A DNA stretch of 64,000 nt, from assembly GCF_000430025.1 (NCBI RefSeq), contig NZ_AUCZ01000007.1, positions 216,187 to 280,186 of the forward strand, read 5' to 3'. A program made the position numbers and the translations under genes. Below, one piece after another: positions 28,033 to 36,703 of the stretch; position 1 is the stretch's first letter, and every line of letters starts with the position of its first letter. This DNA is from Flavobacterium suncheonense GH29-5 = DSM 17707 (lineage in GTDB: Bacteria; Bacteroidota; Bacteroidia; Flavobacteriales; Flavobacteriaceae). A model generated the notes under the pieces. The model saw only the letters and a program-made list of their open reading frames with translations, was not told the origin of the DNA and did not search any database.

Positions 28033-28782
28033 ATGAAAAGAATCATCAAAAAAATATTTCCAAATTCCCGCTCTGCAGAAGACGGGATTTTTTTTGATGA
28101 ACTCCAAAAAATATTAGGCTTCCAACCGCTGGACCTTTCCCATTACCGGACGGCCTTCACCCATCGTTCCATGAACCGGACCGATGAAAAAGGCAATCCG
28201 TTAAACTACGAGCGTCTGGAATTTTTGGGAGATGCGATGCTGGGTTCGGTCATTGCTGCCCATTTGTTCAACGAAGTGCCTACCGGAGACGAAGGCTATC
28301 TTACCAAAATGCGTTCGAAAATCGTAAGCCGCGACCATCTGAACGAATTGGGAAAAGACCTAAACCTCATCAAATACGTAGAAAGCAAAGTGTCGGCGCA
28401 GCATTTCGGGGAAAACATCCACGGCAACTTGTTTGAAGCGTTTGTAGGAGCCATCTATCTGGACAAAGGATATGCCTATTGCGAAAAATTCATCCACAAA
28501 AAGGTCATCAAGCCTTATGTGGACATTCCGAAACTGGAAGGGAAAGTCATCAGCTACAAGAGTTTGGTCATCGAATGGTGTCAAAAACAAAAAAAAGCAT
28601 TCCATTACGATGTTTTTGAAGACAACGGAAACGAAGGTATCAAATATTTTGGCGTGAAGCTCACCATCGATGGTAAAATTGTTGCCCGTGCCCGTGCCAC
28701 TTCCAAGAAAAAAGCAGAAGAAAAAGCTTCACAACGAGCCTATTTTGCCTTTCAGGAAAAAATAGACACCAAAAACAACTAA
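28033..28782 (+). CDS. rnc: Ribonuclease III
   Basis: A 249-aa endonuclease for double-stranded RNA, used in rRNA maturation. The N-terminal catalytic domain (about 25-150) has the signature NYERLEFLGDAMLGSV and the second acidic pair in GNLFEAFVGAIYLDKG. The C-terminal double-stranded RNA-binding domain (about 170-240) ends KKKAEEKASQRAYFAF. Co-oriented with fabF (15-bp gap) as in other flavobacteria. Confidence 0.95.
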   Translation: MKRIIKKIFPNSRSAEDGIFFDELQKILGFQPLDLSHYRTAFTHRSMNRTDEKGNPLNYERLEFLGDAMLGSVIAAHLFNEVPTGDEGYLTKMRSKIVSRDHLNELGKDLNLIKYVESKVSAQHFGENIHGNLFEAFVGAIYLDKGYAYCEKFIHKKVIKPYVDIPKLEGKVISYKSLVIEWCQKQKKAFHYDVFEDNGNEGIKYFGVKLTIDGKIVARARATSKKKAEEKASQRAYFAFQEKIDTKNN

Positions 28783-28876
28783 CTACACAACCTTAGGTAC
28801 TAAATAATCGTTAACAACCAACACTGCTGTTTTTTTCATTGTTTTATGTAGTATATTTACATGACAAAAACAAAAA

Positions 28877-29362
28877 ATGGCCATCATCAAATTACAGATT
28901 GACGACTTTATTTCGGCAGATTACGAACTCATCGCCATTCATTCCACGTTGGAAGATTACCGGCTGGCGTATTTCATCAACCAGAAATTGGGCGTGTCTT
29001 TTGAAAAGAGCCAAAACGATATCGGGATTCAGATTCCGGAAGGCAAAAGTCATTTTACGCGTTTCATTTTTGATGATGCCGAAAATGAACTGTTCTGGAA
29101 CCTGATTCCGAACAAAACCAAAGTCATTACCAAACAAACCCAGGCGACTTCCCTCTTCGAAGAAACCGAATTGGACATTACCACCAATTTGTATCTGTTA
29201 CCGGAGATGAAAAAAGTCGACTATTTGTTGAAAATTGAACAGGTGGACGATTTTTTTGATGCCGACACGCTTATCGACGAGTTGCTGGCCATCAAACAGA
29301 TTACGACCGCCTATAAAATTGCACAACACAAACTGAAATCGAAAAACAATTTAATATTCTGA
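28877..29362 (+). CDS. IPExxxVDY family protein
   Basis: A 161-aa protein of a Bacteroidota-specific family named for its motif, here LPEMKKVDYLLKI near residue 115. No enzyme motif, signal peptide or membrane segment is seen. The family has no established function that I know of. It lies between rnc and pyk and ends only 4 bp before the pyk start, so it is probably co-translated with pyruvate kinase. Confidence 0.8.
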   Translation: MAIIKLQIDDFISADYELIAIHSTLEDYRLAYFINQKLGVSFEKSQNDIGIQIPEGKSHFTRFIFDDAENELFWNLIPNKTKVITKQTQATSLFEETELDITTNLYLLPEMKKVDYLLKIEQVDDFFDADTLIDELLAIKQITTAYKIAQHKLKSKNNLIF

Positions 29363-29366
29363 TACA

Positions 29367-30797
29367 ATGCCAACTAGAAAAAAGACGAAAATTGTAGCGA
29401 CACTTGGCCCCGCCTGCAGTACCAAAGAAGTGATTAAAGACATGATTGATGCAGGTGTAAACGTTTTTAGAATTAACTTTTCCCATGCCGATTATACCGA
29501 TGTACAGGAACGCATCGACATCATCAGAAGCCTGAACAAAGAATTTGGCTATACTACTTCAATTCTTGCCGATTTACAGGGACCAAAACTCCGTGTTGGG
29601 GTTATGAAAGAGGATGTCGTGGTCAGCAAAGGCGACAAAATTACCTTCACCACCAAAGAAGATATTTTGGGAACCTCCGAGAAAGTCTACATGAACTATA
29701 AAGGGTTTCCAAAAGACGTACAGGCCGGCGAACGCATCCTGTTAGACGACGGAAAACTGATTTTTGAAGTGGTGAAAACCGACAAGAAAACCGAAGTTCA
29801 GGCTGTCGTAATTCAGGGAGGACCGCTGAAATCCAAAAAAGGGGTTAACCTTCCCAATACCCGCGTATCGTTACCGGCCTTAACGGAAAAAGACATCCGC
29901 GATGCGCTGTTTGCCATCAAAGCACAGGTAGACTGGATTGCTTTATCGTTTGTAAGAACGCCGGAAGATTTAAAAGACTTACGCGATCTGATTGCCGCCA
30001 ATTCCAATCATAAAATTCCGATTATCGCCAAAATTGAAAAACCGGAAGCCGTAGAAAACATCGACAAACTGGTGGCCTATTGCGACGGTTTAATGGTGGC
30101 CCGCGGCGATTTGGGTGTGGAAATTCCGGCTCAGGAAGTACCGTTAATTCAGAAAAAACTGGTACACCGGGCCAAAACGGCACGAATTCCGGTAATCATC
30201 GCTACCCAGATGATGGAAACCATGATTACGAGTTTAACGCCCACCCGTGCCGAAGTAAACGACGTAGCCAATTCCGTAATGGACGGTGCCGATGCCGTGA
30301 TGCTTTCCGGCGAAACTTCGGTGGGTAATTATCCGGTACAGGTTATCGAAAAAATGACTCAAATCATTGAAGCGGTGGAGGATTCGCCATTAATTCAGGT
30401 ACCGCAGAACCAGCCGCAGATTAAAACCAACCGCTATATTACCAAAAACATCTGCTATCACGGCGCCACTTTAGCGAACGACATCAATGCCAAAGCCATT
30501 ACGACGCTTACCAACAGTGGTTATACAGCTTTCCAGGTTTCCGCCTGGCGACCGCATGCGCATGTTTTGGTGTTTACCTCCAACAAAAGAATTTTAACCC
30601 AGTTGAATTTACTTTGGGGTGTTCATGCTTTTTTTTATGACAAATTCGTAAGTACAGACGACACCATCGACGATATCAATGCGATTTGTAAAGAACGAGG
30701 CTTTGTGGAAGAAGGCGATTTACTAGTAAACTTAGCAGCCATGCCCGTTACCGCTAAAGGGATGGTGAACACGCTTCGCATCTCCGAAATCGAATAA
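29367..30797 (+). CDS. pyk: Pyruvate kinase
   Basis: The 476-aa enzyme makes pyruvate and ATP from phosphoenolpyruvate in glycolysis. Motifs include RINFSHADY at the N-terminus, DLQGPKLRVG, the catalytic-lysine region IPIIAKIEKPEAV, the MVARGDLGVEIP stretch, the IIATQMMETMI helix and VMLSGETSVGNYP. The C-terminal regulatory domain is complete. The operon ends at the terminator at 30821. Confidence 0.96.
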   Translation: MPTRKKTKIVATLGPACSTKEVIKDMIDAGVNVFRINFSHADYTDVQERIDIIRSLNKEFGYTTSILADLQGPKLRVGVMKEDVVVSKGDKITFTTKEDILGTSEKVYMNYKGFPKDVQAGERILLDDGKLIFEVVKTDKKTEVQAVVIQGGPLKSKKGVNLPNTRVSLPALTEKDIRDALFAIKAQVDWIALSFVRTPEDLKDLRDLIAANSNHKIPIIAKIEKPEAVENIDKLVAYCDGLMVARGDLGVEIPAQEVPLIQKKLVHRAKTARIPVIIATQMMETMITSLTPTRAEVNDVANSVMDGADAVMLSGETSVGNYPVQVIEKMTQIIEAVEDSPLIQVPQNQPQIKTNRYITKNICYHGATLANDINAKAITTLTNSGYTAFQVSAWRPHAHVLVFTSNKRILTQLNLLWGVHAFFYDKFVSTDDTIDDINAICKERGFVEEGDLLVNLAAMPVTAKGMVNTLRISEIE

Positions 30798-30820
30798 TCA
30801 AACATTTTTTAAATACCGAG

Positions 30821-30852
30821 AAATCCGTTGGCCAGTGCTGACGGATTTTTTT
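30821..30852. terminator. Terminator between pyk and dinB
   Basis: AAATCCGT (30821-30828) with ACGGATTT (30841-30848) plus inner CAG/CTG pairing, then a T run. It serves the convergent pyk; dinB ends 9 bp beyond the hairpin arm. Confidence 0.8.
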
Positions 30853-30856
30853 ATGC

Positions 30857-31939
30857 TTAGAAGTCGAATTTCAGCTGCACGACAACCGATTTTTTGGTTT
30901 CCGTATTCAAATTGTGTAGTGAAATGCCCAACAAGCGCACCGATTCCTTCAGGCGTTCCTGATACAGCAATTCCTTGGCTGTTTCGGCGATTAAACTCTT
31001 GTCGGAAATAAAATACGGCAAGGTTTTGCTGCGGGTTTGCAGGGTAAAATCGGAATATTTGATTTTCAGTGTAACCGTTTTTCCGGCAATTTTACTTTTC
31101 TGCAGGCGACGTTCCAGTTCCTTGGCGATATTCTCCAGACGTTCTTCCATAAAAACTTCTGAAGACAGATTCACGCTGAAGGTACGCTCCGCCCCGACAG
31201 ACTTTAATGTTCTGTTGGGTTTCACCTGACTGTAACTGATGCCTCTGGCCAGATTGTAAAACGACTGGCCGCTGTTTCCGAAATGTTCTTCGAGATATTC
31301 CAACGACTTGCTCTTTAAATCGGCACCGGTAAAAATGCCCAGCTGGTACATTTTCTCGGCCGTGACCTTCCCGACCCCATAGAATTTTTTTACGTCCAAG
31401 GCTTCCAGAAACGATTCCACCTCATCGGGATTTACCGTTTTCTGGCCGTTGGGTTTGTTGTAATCGGAAGCTATTTTCGCGACAAATTTATTGATGGAAA
31501 TTCCTGCCGAAGCGGTAAGTCCTACTTCTTCAAAAATACGCCTGCGGATTTCCTGCGCAATCAGGGTGGCGCTCGGGTTGCCTTTTTTGTTTTCCGTTAC
31601 ATCGAGGTAGGCCTCATCTAAGGAAAGCGGCTCGACCAAATCGGTATAATCCAGAAAGATGTGGCGGATTTTTTTGGAGATTTCCTTATACCGGTCAAAT
31701 CGCGGCCGGACAAAAATGATTTCCGGACAGAGCTTTTTCGCCATATAACCGCTCATGGCGCTGCGGACACCAAATTTTCTGGCCTCATAACTCGCTGCCG
31801 AAACCACGCCGCGGACTTCACTGCCGCCAACCGCCAAGGGTTTTCCTTTAAGCGAAGGATTGTCCATCTGCTCCACGGAAGCATAAAAAGCGTCCATGTC
31901 GACGTGTATGATTTTCCGATGTCCTGACTCCGAATGCAT
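30857..31939 (-). CDS. dinB: DNA polymerase IV (Y family)
   Basis: A 360-aa translesion polymerase. The palm motif IHVDMDAFYASVEQ carries the first metal-binding Asp, and YSLDEAYLDVT-like sequence (PLSLDEAYLDVTE) carries the catalytic Asp-Glu pair. Fingers, thumb (ASDYNKPNGQ) and little-finger domain (GAERTFSVNL) follow in order. The C-terminal clamp-binding motif is not obvious. The membrane-protein gene is 9 bp upstream on the same strand. Confidence 0.93.
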   Translation of the reverse strand: MHSESGHRKIIHVDMDAFYASVEQMDNPSLKGKPLAVGGSEVRGVVSAASYEARKFGVRSAMSGYMAKKLCPEIIFVRPRFDRYKEISKKIRHIFLDYTDLVEPLSLDEAYLDVTENKKGNPSATLIAQEIRRRIFEEVGLTASAGISINKFVAKIASDYNKPNGQKTVNPDEVESFLEALDVKKFYGVGKVTAEKMYQLGIFTGADLKSKSLEYLEEHFGNSGQSFYNLARGISYSQVKPNRTLKSVGAERTFSVNLSSEVFMEERLENIAKELERRLQKSKIAGKTVTLKIKYSDFTLQTRSKTLPYFISDKSLIAETAKELLYQERLKESVRLLGISLHNLNTETKKSVVVQLKFDF

Positions 31940-31948
31940 GCCTCTAAA

Positions 31949-33967
31949 TTACTTCTCTTTAACCGGAAAGAAAAATGCGGCAGGCTGTTTTTTAAAATAG
32001 GTCCAAATCGCTTTGTTCAAAAACCGTATCTCCGAAAGCGGAATATTCCGGGAGCGCAATGCCAAGCCTAACGACAGGGAAAAACTTACGATGAAATTCA
32101 CAAAACCGATTACGCCGATGCCCACAATTCCCCAGAACAGCATCGCCTGCGTAAGTTGAAAATCGGCTCCGTACAACCCTAAAGCCAGATTACCGCTTAC
32201 AAAGGTGATGTGGCGGACGTCGAAATCCAGCCCTAAAAAAGCCCCAACCGAAGCAGTACTCCCCATAAACACCCCGAACCAGAAATTTGAGATTACACCG
32301 GGCCAGTTGTTTTCAATCCAATTGGCAAAGCGTTTTGTTTTATCTACGCCAAAGGTCATTTTCAGAAACGGGTGTTCCTGTATGCGGTAATACACCTGAT
32401 GATGCTTGTTCCGGTTGGATACACTTCCGGAAATAATCCCGGAAAGAAACAGAAACACTCCGGCAATCGCAGCATGAAAAATAGCAGGAGAAGCTATCGG
32501 ACTGATATCGGCAATCAATTTGGGCCATTTGGTTTCGGCTATATTATAATGAAAGGCTAAATCAATTAACCAGATGCCCGCTAAGGCAACCGGAAAGGCA
32601 ACAAATACATTCCCCACAAAAGCAATAAACTGGGACCGGAACAAACGGGCAAACAAATGGGCAAACGAACTGTGTTTCTCGCCGTTCTTATTCGGTCTTT
32701 TCATCCCTATTTCCAAGGCCTTCGCAATTGTGGCGGCGGTCATGGCGGGCTGTTTTGTGGCCAGCGCATATCCCAACAGGAAAATCGTAATGAAGCCAAA
32801 AGCATAATTCATACTGTACAGAAACGCATGCCCGAAGTAACTGGTTTCAATTTTTCCCAACATCACTTTAAAGATACACAGAAAACCCACCACCAGTCCG
32901 GCACCCATGGCCGCCCGGAGCATCTGGAAATACTCTTTGGGTGTTTCGGTTATATAATGTTCTCCTGTTTTAGCGGTATGCTGTGTAATTTCGTAAGACA
33001 ACAGTTGTGTGCTGTCATTAATCAGTTTTCCGACATTGTTCTTGTAACAATTGTACTTGATTAACTTTAAGGCCAATTGAATGAGGTTCTCTTCTTTTTC
33101 CGAGGCGGTGGTTCCGACCAAAAGCGGCATCAGCACTTTCAAGCGGTACAACTGCTGACGGATCCGCAAGAGGCTTTGGTTTACTTTTATGGAAATGCCG
33201 TATTTGGAACTGTTCGCAAAGGCCCTTTCCACATATTCCACACATTGTCGGTGCAAAACCACGAATTGGCGGTAATGCAAATCGTCACTGTTCAGGGAAG
33301 CGGTTTGTCGCACCTGTTGTTCAATCTGAAGGAATTCCTTTTCCATCGCCACAAAAGGACTGTCGAATGCGTCGTACTCCGGAACCATTTTAATCACATC
33401 GTTCTCCATCGCCCGGCCGCTCATTCGTTGGGTAAGCAAGCCCATCCCGTTTAAAAGTTCCGATAAGGGCGTGTCTTCTTTCGCAGAGGAAAATACCTCG
33501 GAAAGTTCCAAAAGGCGGAAAAGGCGGTGAAGCTCTTCTTTAGGGATATGGTTGACCCAAATCGTATCCGTATCCAGATAAAAAACCTGATTTAAAACGT
33601 ATTCCAGCGTGTCTTTTTGAGGCTGAAACGGCAATATTTTTGCGGTGAGCCGTTTCTTTACCTCATAAATAAAATCGGAGTCCTTGAGAATTCCGGCATC
33701 GGAAAGCATGCGGCTGAATTTCCGGTTGGCAAAAACATTTCGGATGTACCGGATAAAAAGGCCTTTCTCAATAGGATTTTCTGCAAGAAACAACAGCAGG
33801 CTTTCCAGCGAAACCCGTTCCTCTTTTGGTTTGTGAGGCCGGAAAAAATGTACCAAATCGACGAGAAAATCAAGATCCTGAGAGGCAGCATAGTTCCCGT
33901 TACTGAAATGATTTTCGAACAGTTCGGCTATATTTTGTCTGGCTTTTACACGCTTTCCTAAATTCAT
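31949..33967 (-). CDS. Multi-pass membrane protein of the family labelled 'site-specific recombinase' (PF10136-like)
   Basis: The 672-aa protein has a soluble helical N-terminal half (about 1-340) and at least six hydrophobic segments in the C-terminal half (for example AAMGAGLVVGFLCIFKV, FGFITIFLLGYALAT, FVGNVFVAFPVALAGIWLIDL). No tyrosine- or serine-recombinase catalytic motif is present, so the traditional family name is probably misleading and a membrane function is more likely. The ATG at 33967 is preferred to an in-frame TTG at 33988. It may be co-transcribed with dinB. Confidence 0.7.
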   Translation of the reverse strand: MNLGKRVKARQNIAELFENHFSNGNYAASQDLDFLVDLVHFFRPHKPKEERVSLESLLLFLAENPIEKGLFIRYIRNVFANRKFSRMLSDAGILKDSDFIYEVKKRLTAKILPFQPQKDTLEYVLNQVFYLDTDTIWVNHIPKEELHRLFRLLELSEVFSSAKEDTPLSELLNGMGLLTQRMSGRAMENDVIKMVPEYDAFDSPFVAMEKEFLQIEQQVRQTASLNSDDLHYRQFVVLHRQCVEYVERAFANSSKYGISIKVNQSLLRIRQQLYRLKVLMPLLVGTTASEKEENLIQLALKLIKYNCYKNNVGKLINDSTQLLSYEITQHTAKTGEHYITETPKEYFQMLRAAMGAGLVVGFLCIFKVMLGKIETSYFGHAFLYSMNYAFGFITIFLLGYALATKQPAMTAATIAKALEIGMKRPNKNGEKHSSFAHLFARLFRSQFIAFVGNVFVAFPVALAGIWLIDLAFHYNIAETKWPKLIADISPIASPAIFHAAIAGVFLFLSGIISGSVSNRNKHHQVYYRIQEHPFLKMTFGVDKTKRFANWIENNWPGVISNFWFGVFMGSTASVGAFLGLDFDVRHITFVSGNLALGLYGADFQLTQAMLFWGIVGIGVIGFVNFIVSFSLSLGLALRSRNIPLSEIRFLNKAIWTYFKKQPAAFFFPVKEK

Positions 33968-34061
33968 GTGTTTCCTTTTGGCATTCAACTGAAGTAAAAA
34001 TACGACAAGAGCCGTTATTTTTTCTTAACTTGCTCCTAAAATATGTTAATTTCTTTACCAA

Positions 34062-34535
34062 ATGCAGGAAATAGAGCGCAAATTTCTGGTAACGTCTGAA
34101 GAATTTAAAACTCTTGCTTTTACCCAAAACCGCGTTGTTCAGGGCTATCTGAATTCACATCCGGAGCGCACTGTACGCGTTCGCATCAAAGGAAACAAAG
34201 GTTTTTTAACCGTTAAAGGAAAGGGGAACGAAGCCGGAACTACCCGTTTGGAATGGGAAAAAGAAATTCCTCTGACCGACGTCGAACTGCTTTTACCGCT
34301 TTGTGAAAAAGGCGTAATCGACAAAATCCGTTACGAGGTTAACGTTGGGAAACACGTATATGAAGTGGATGTTTTCTTGGGTGACAACGAAGGACTGATT
34401 ATCGCCGAAATTGAACTTTCATCCGAAACCGAACCTTTCGAAAAACCGGAATGGCTGGGCGAAGAAGTGACCGGAGACGTGCGCTATTACAACGCCTATC
34501 TAAGCCAGCATCCGTTTCAAAACCGGAAAGATTAA
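34062..34535 (+). CDS. CYTH domain protein (triphosphate tunnel metalloenzyme)
   Basis: A 157-aa protein starting with the CYTH signature ExExK (MQEIERKFLV), followed by alternating charged strands (VRVRIKGNKGFLTVKG, YEVDVFLGD, IAEIELSSE) that line the tunnel. Relatives hydrolyse inorganic or organic triphosphates; some are class IV adenylate cyclases. Flavobacterial single-domain forms are more likely triphosphatases. Its 3' end overlaps the convergent rlpA-like gene by 4 bp. Confidence 0.88.
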   Translation: MQEIERKFLVTSEEFKTLAFTQNRVVQGYLNSHPERTVRVRIKGNKGFLTVKGKGNEAGTTRLEWEKEIPLTDVELLLPLCEKGVIDKIRYEVNVGKHVYEVDVFLGDNEGLIIAEIELSSETEPFEKPEWLGEEVTGDVRYYNAYLSQHPFQNRKD

Positions 34536-34987
34536 TCTTTAACGATTTCCAAATCCACATCTAAGAAACCTCTTCCTTTAGCGTGGGTGATTTCCGTGAA
34601 AGCTTTTTTGGTCAGATCGATTTCCCTACCACGGGTAAACGGACCTCTGTCGGTAATGGTAACAATTACGGACTTTTTATTAACAGGATTGGTTACCCTG
34701 ACTTTGGTACCAAAAGGCAATTTTTTATGGGCTGCCGTTAGTTTGGAATTGTCGAAACGCTTCCCGCTGGCTGTCTTTCTGCCGTTGAATTTGTCGTGGT
34801 AATACGATGCGTGTACTCCTCTTTTGTATGGCCGGTATTTTATCGCTGATGATAAGGTATCAACAGACAACGTGTCTTGTTGCGGTTTTTTAGAGGTGAA
34901 ATCGGCATGAATTTTTTCACTGGTAAAACTACTGGCGAAAAAAATAAATACGAAAAGTAACAGGATTGGAGCAATAACTTTTTTCAT
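34532..34987 (-). CDS. RlpA-like septal lytic transglycosylase family protein
   Basis: The 151-aa protein has an N-terminal signal or anchor (about 1-24) and a C-terminal double-psi beta-barrel (about 60-150) with ASYYHDKFNGRKTASGKRFD, TAAHKKLPFGTKVRVTNP and the VTITDRGPFTRGREIDLT motif that carries the catalytic Asp. Family members cleave naked glycan strands at the septum. There is no lipobox cysteine and no SPOR domain, so this is a short exported or anchored form. Confidence 0.87.
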   Translation of the reverse strand: MKKVIAPILLLFVFIFFASSFTSEKIHADFTSKKPQQDTLSVDTLSSAIKYRPYKRGVHASYYHDKFNGRKTASGKRFDNSKLTAAHKKLPFGTKVRVTNPVNKKSVIVTITDRGPFTRGREIDLTKKAFTEITHAKGRGFLDVDLEIVKD

Positions 34988-35033
34988 GTTTTATTTTTTT
35001 GGTCAACAACTGTTTCAAGAAATATGCCACAGA

Positions 35034-35066
35034 TAAAAAATGCCCTGAATCCGGGCATTCTTTTTT
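35034..35066 (-). terminator. Terminator after the small four-helix membrane protein gene
   Basis: AATGCCC/GGGCATT stem around a 7-base loop with A and T runs on either side. Confidence 0.75.
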
Positions 35067-35488
35067 TAATTAAACCAATTTGTCCAGGGAATACGGCTCA
35101 GGATAAACAACAACCCGGCCAAATACAAAAAGGCTATTTTCTTAAACTTTCCGGTATCGCTTGCCTCTTTTTTGTGTTTCGACCATCCGATGGTAATTAA
35201 TGTAATGGCCAATATATTGATAAGCGGATGTTCTAAGGAGGTTAATCGGGCTTCTGCTTCCATATTGCCCAACAGACTGAAACCGATTGGCGATACAAAA
35301 TACACTGCCAAACCTAAAATCAACTGCAAATGGCAAAGGATTAATGCAAACAAAGCCATCATTTTATCTTTTTTCTCGAATGCTTTTTTCGAGGAATAGC
35401 CCAAAAACGCGTTAGCTACCGCCAACACTAAGGCCAACAATGCCAAATAGGCAATTCCGGAATGTGCTTTTTGAATAATTTCGTACAT
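35066..35488 (-). CDS. Small four-helix membrane protein with conserved-looking histidines
   Basis: A 140-aa protein with four hydrophobic helices (about 10-28, 42-62, 85-102, 115-133). His residues lie near helix ends in QKAHSG, CHLQL, LEHPL and SKHKKE, which recalls small b-type cytochromes, but heme binding is not shown. Close relatives have been mislabelled in databases. The ATG at 35488 (MYEIIQKAHSG) is preferred; the frame is open upstream to 35539 within the terminator of the next gene. Confidence 0.7.
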   Translation of the reverse strand: MYEIIQKAHSGIAYLALLALVLAVANAFLGYSSKKAFEKKDKMMALFALILCHLQLILGLAVYFVSPIGFSLLGNMEAEARLTSLEHPLINILAITLITIGWSKHKKEASDTGKFKKIAFLYLAGLLFILSRIPWTNWFN

Positions 35489-35528
35489 AATTTCAGTTTT
35501 GATGATTAACAAATATATTGAATTAAAA

Positions 35529-35563
35529 ATAAAACCCACCTGTTTTACCGCAGATGGGTTTTA
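35529..35563 (-). terminator. Terminator after the ACT domain gene
   Basis: AAAACCCA/TGGGTTTT stem with an additional CTG/CAG pairing and flanking AT runs. Confidence 0.75.
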
Positions 35564-35599
35564 TTTTATATTGAGTCTATATTAGTTTTTTTATACTAA

Positions 35600-36259
35600 C
35601 TAAATGTTTTTCAGATCTTTAATTACTTTAAAAGCCAAATCAACCTGTTCTTCACTTACGATGATGGTAAATTCAAAATTGGTCGAAATTACTTCGCAGA
35701 TATTGATTCCTTCCCAGGCCAATCGCTGGAAAACATAATAAAACAAACCGGGAACACCTACGTTGTCTTTTGGAAGTTTAACGGTAACCGAAGCCAGTTT
35801 GTCTACTTTTTGCAACCATTTTTCATCCGCGAAATGCTTATCCATAATATGACTCACGGAATCACTCACAATGATGTTGGTTTCATTAACACCTCTGGAA
35901 GAGGTATAAAAAACGTCCGGAAGGTTACTGATTTCGGAGATAAACTCCGCCTGACGGCTCAACACCCTCGGATTAATTGTAAAGTTGTAATCCACAAGGG
36001 AGGAACGTACGGTGATTTCCCCTAAATTTTTGAGAACACGTTCTACTTTGTGGTTCAGTTTAAACTCCAGCTCTTCTGACAATCTTTTTAAAGCCATCAC
36101 AATTGCCCCCTGTTTCACTTCTTTATCCATTTCCTGCTCCAGTTCCGGCTGCATAACGCGGGCTAAAGAGGTCAGATTGACAATTCCTAACGACAGGCCG
36201 TTAAGTAAAAAAGGCTTGTTTTTAATGTAGTTTTCAACAACTGAAGATATGGTTTTCAT
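35600..36259 (-). CDS. ACT domain-containing protein
   Basis: A 219-aa protein. The N-terminal third (IVNLTSLARVMQPELE..GAIVMALKRL) looks like a helix-turn-helix region. The rest resembles paired ACT domains of the aspartokinase type (GVPGLFYYVFQRLAWEGINICEV, EFTIIVSEEQVDLAFKVI). No kinase domain is present. ACT modules bind amino acids, so an amino-acid-responsive regulator is plausible, but no target is known. It is monocistronic with its own terminator. Confidence 0.7.
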   Translation of the reverse strand: MKTISSVVENYIKNKPFLLNGLSLGIVNLTSLARVMQPELEQEMDKEVKQGAIVMALKRLSEELEFKLNHKVERVLKNLGEITVRSSLVDYNFTINPRVLSRQAEFISEISNLPDVFYTSSRGVNETNIIVSDSVSHIMDKHFADEKWLQKVDKLASVTVKLPKDNVGVPGLFYYVFQRLAWEGINICEVISTNFEFTIIVSEEQVDLAFKVIKDLKNI

Positions 36260-36342
36260 TGTAGGTAATTTGGTTTGTTTGTTGTGTTTAAAAAATTTTG
36301 GTAATTTATAATTAAAAACAATTTGTTAGAGTTATAACAGTG

Positions 36343-36702
36343 TTAAAAATGATAAAATGCATTTTCAAGATGCTCAACTTGTAATTTGGTTGCGTCATTT
36401 TTTACGGCAATGATGTCAAATCGTATGTTAAAATCCAGATTTTTCGTACCAACATACTCATTCACAGCTTTTACCAGCAACTTAATTTTTTTTTGATTTA
36501 CAAAATTTTGGGGATCGCCGTATTCGGTATTAGAACGCGTTTTTACTTCAACTATTGCCAAAACATCGTTTTTCTTGGCTATGATGTCGATTTCCGCCTT
36601 CTGAAAAACCCAGTTACGCTCCAGAATTTCATAGCCTTCTTTCTTTAAAAAAACAACTGCGGCCTCCTCGCCTTGCTTCCCTAACTCGTTATGTGCCGCC
36701 AT
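36343..36702 (-). CDS. YraN/UPF0102 family endonuclease-like protein
   Basis: A 119-aa Holliday-junction-resolvase-like fold with the GKQGEEAAVVFLKKEGYEIL N-terminus, the IDIIAKKNDVLAIVEVKTR segment (Asp, Glu-Val-Lys of the nuclease core) and a basic C-terminal half. The biological role of the family is unclear. It starts 1 bp after the stop of the LD-carboxypeptidase gene, so the two form an operon. Confidence 0.9.
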   Translation of the reverse strand: MAAHNELGKQGEEAAVVFLKKEGYEILERNWVFQKAEIDIIAKKNDVLAIVEVKTRSNTEYGDPQNFVNQKKIKLLVKAVNEYVGTKNLDFNIRFDIIAVKNDATKLQVEHLENAFYHF

Positions 36703-36703
36703 C

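Noticed and set aside
31949..33988. Site-specific recombinase as sign of an integrated element
   Set aside because: Membrane-protein architecture, no catalytic recombinase motif and no attachment-site repeats nearby.
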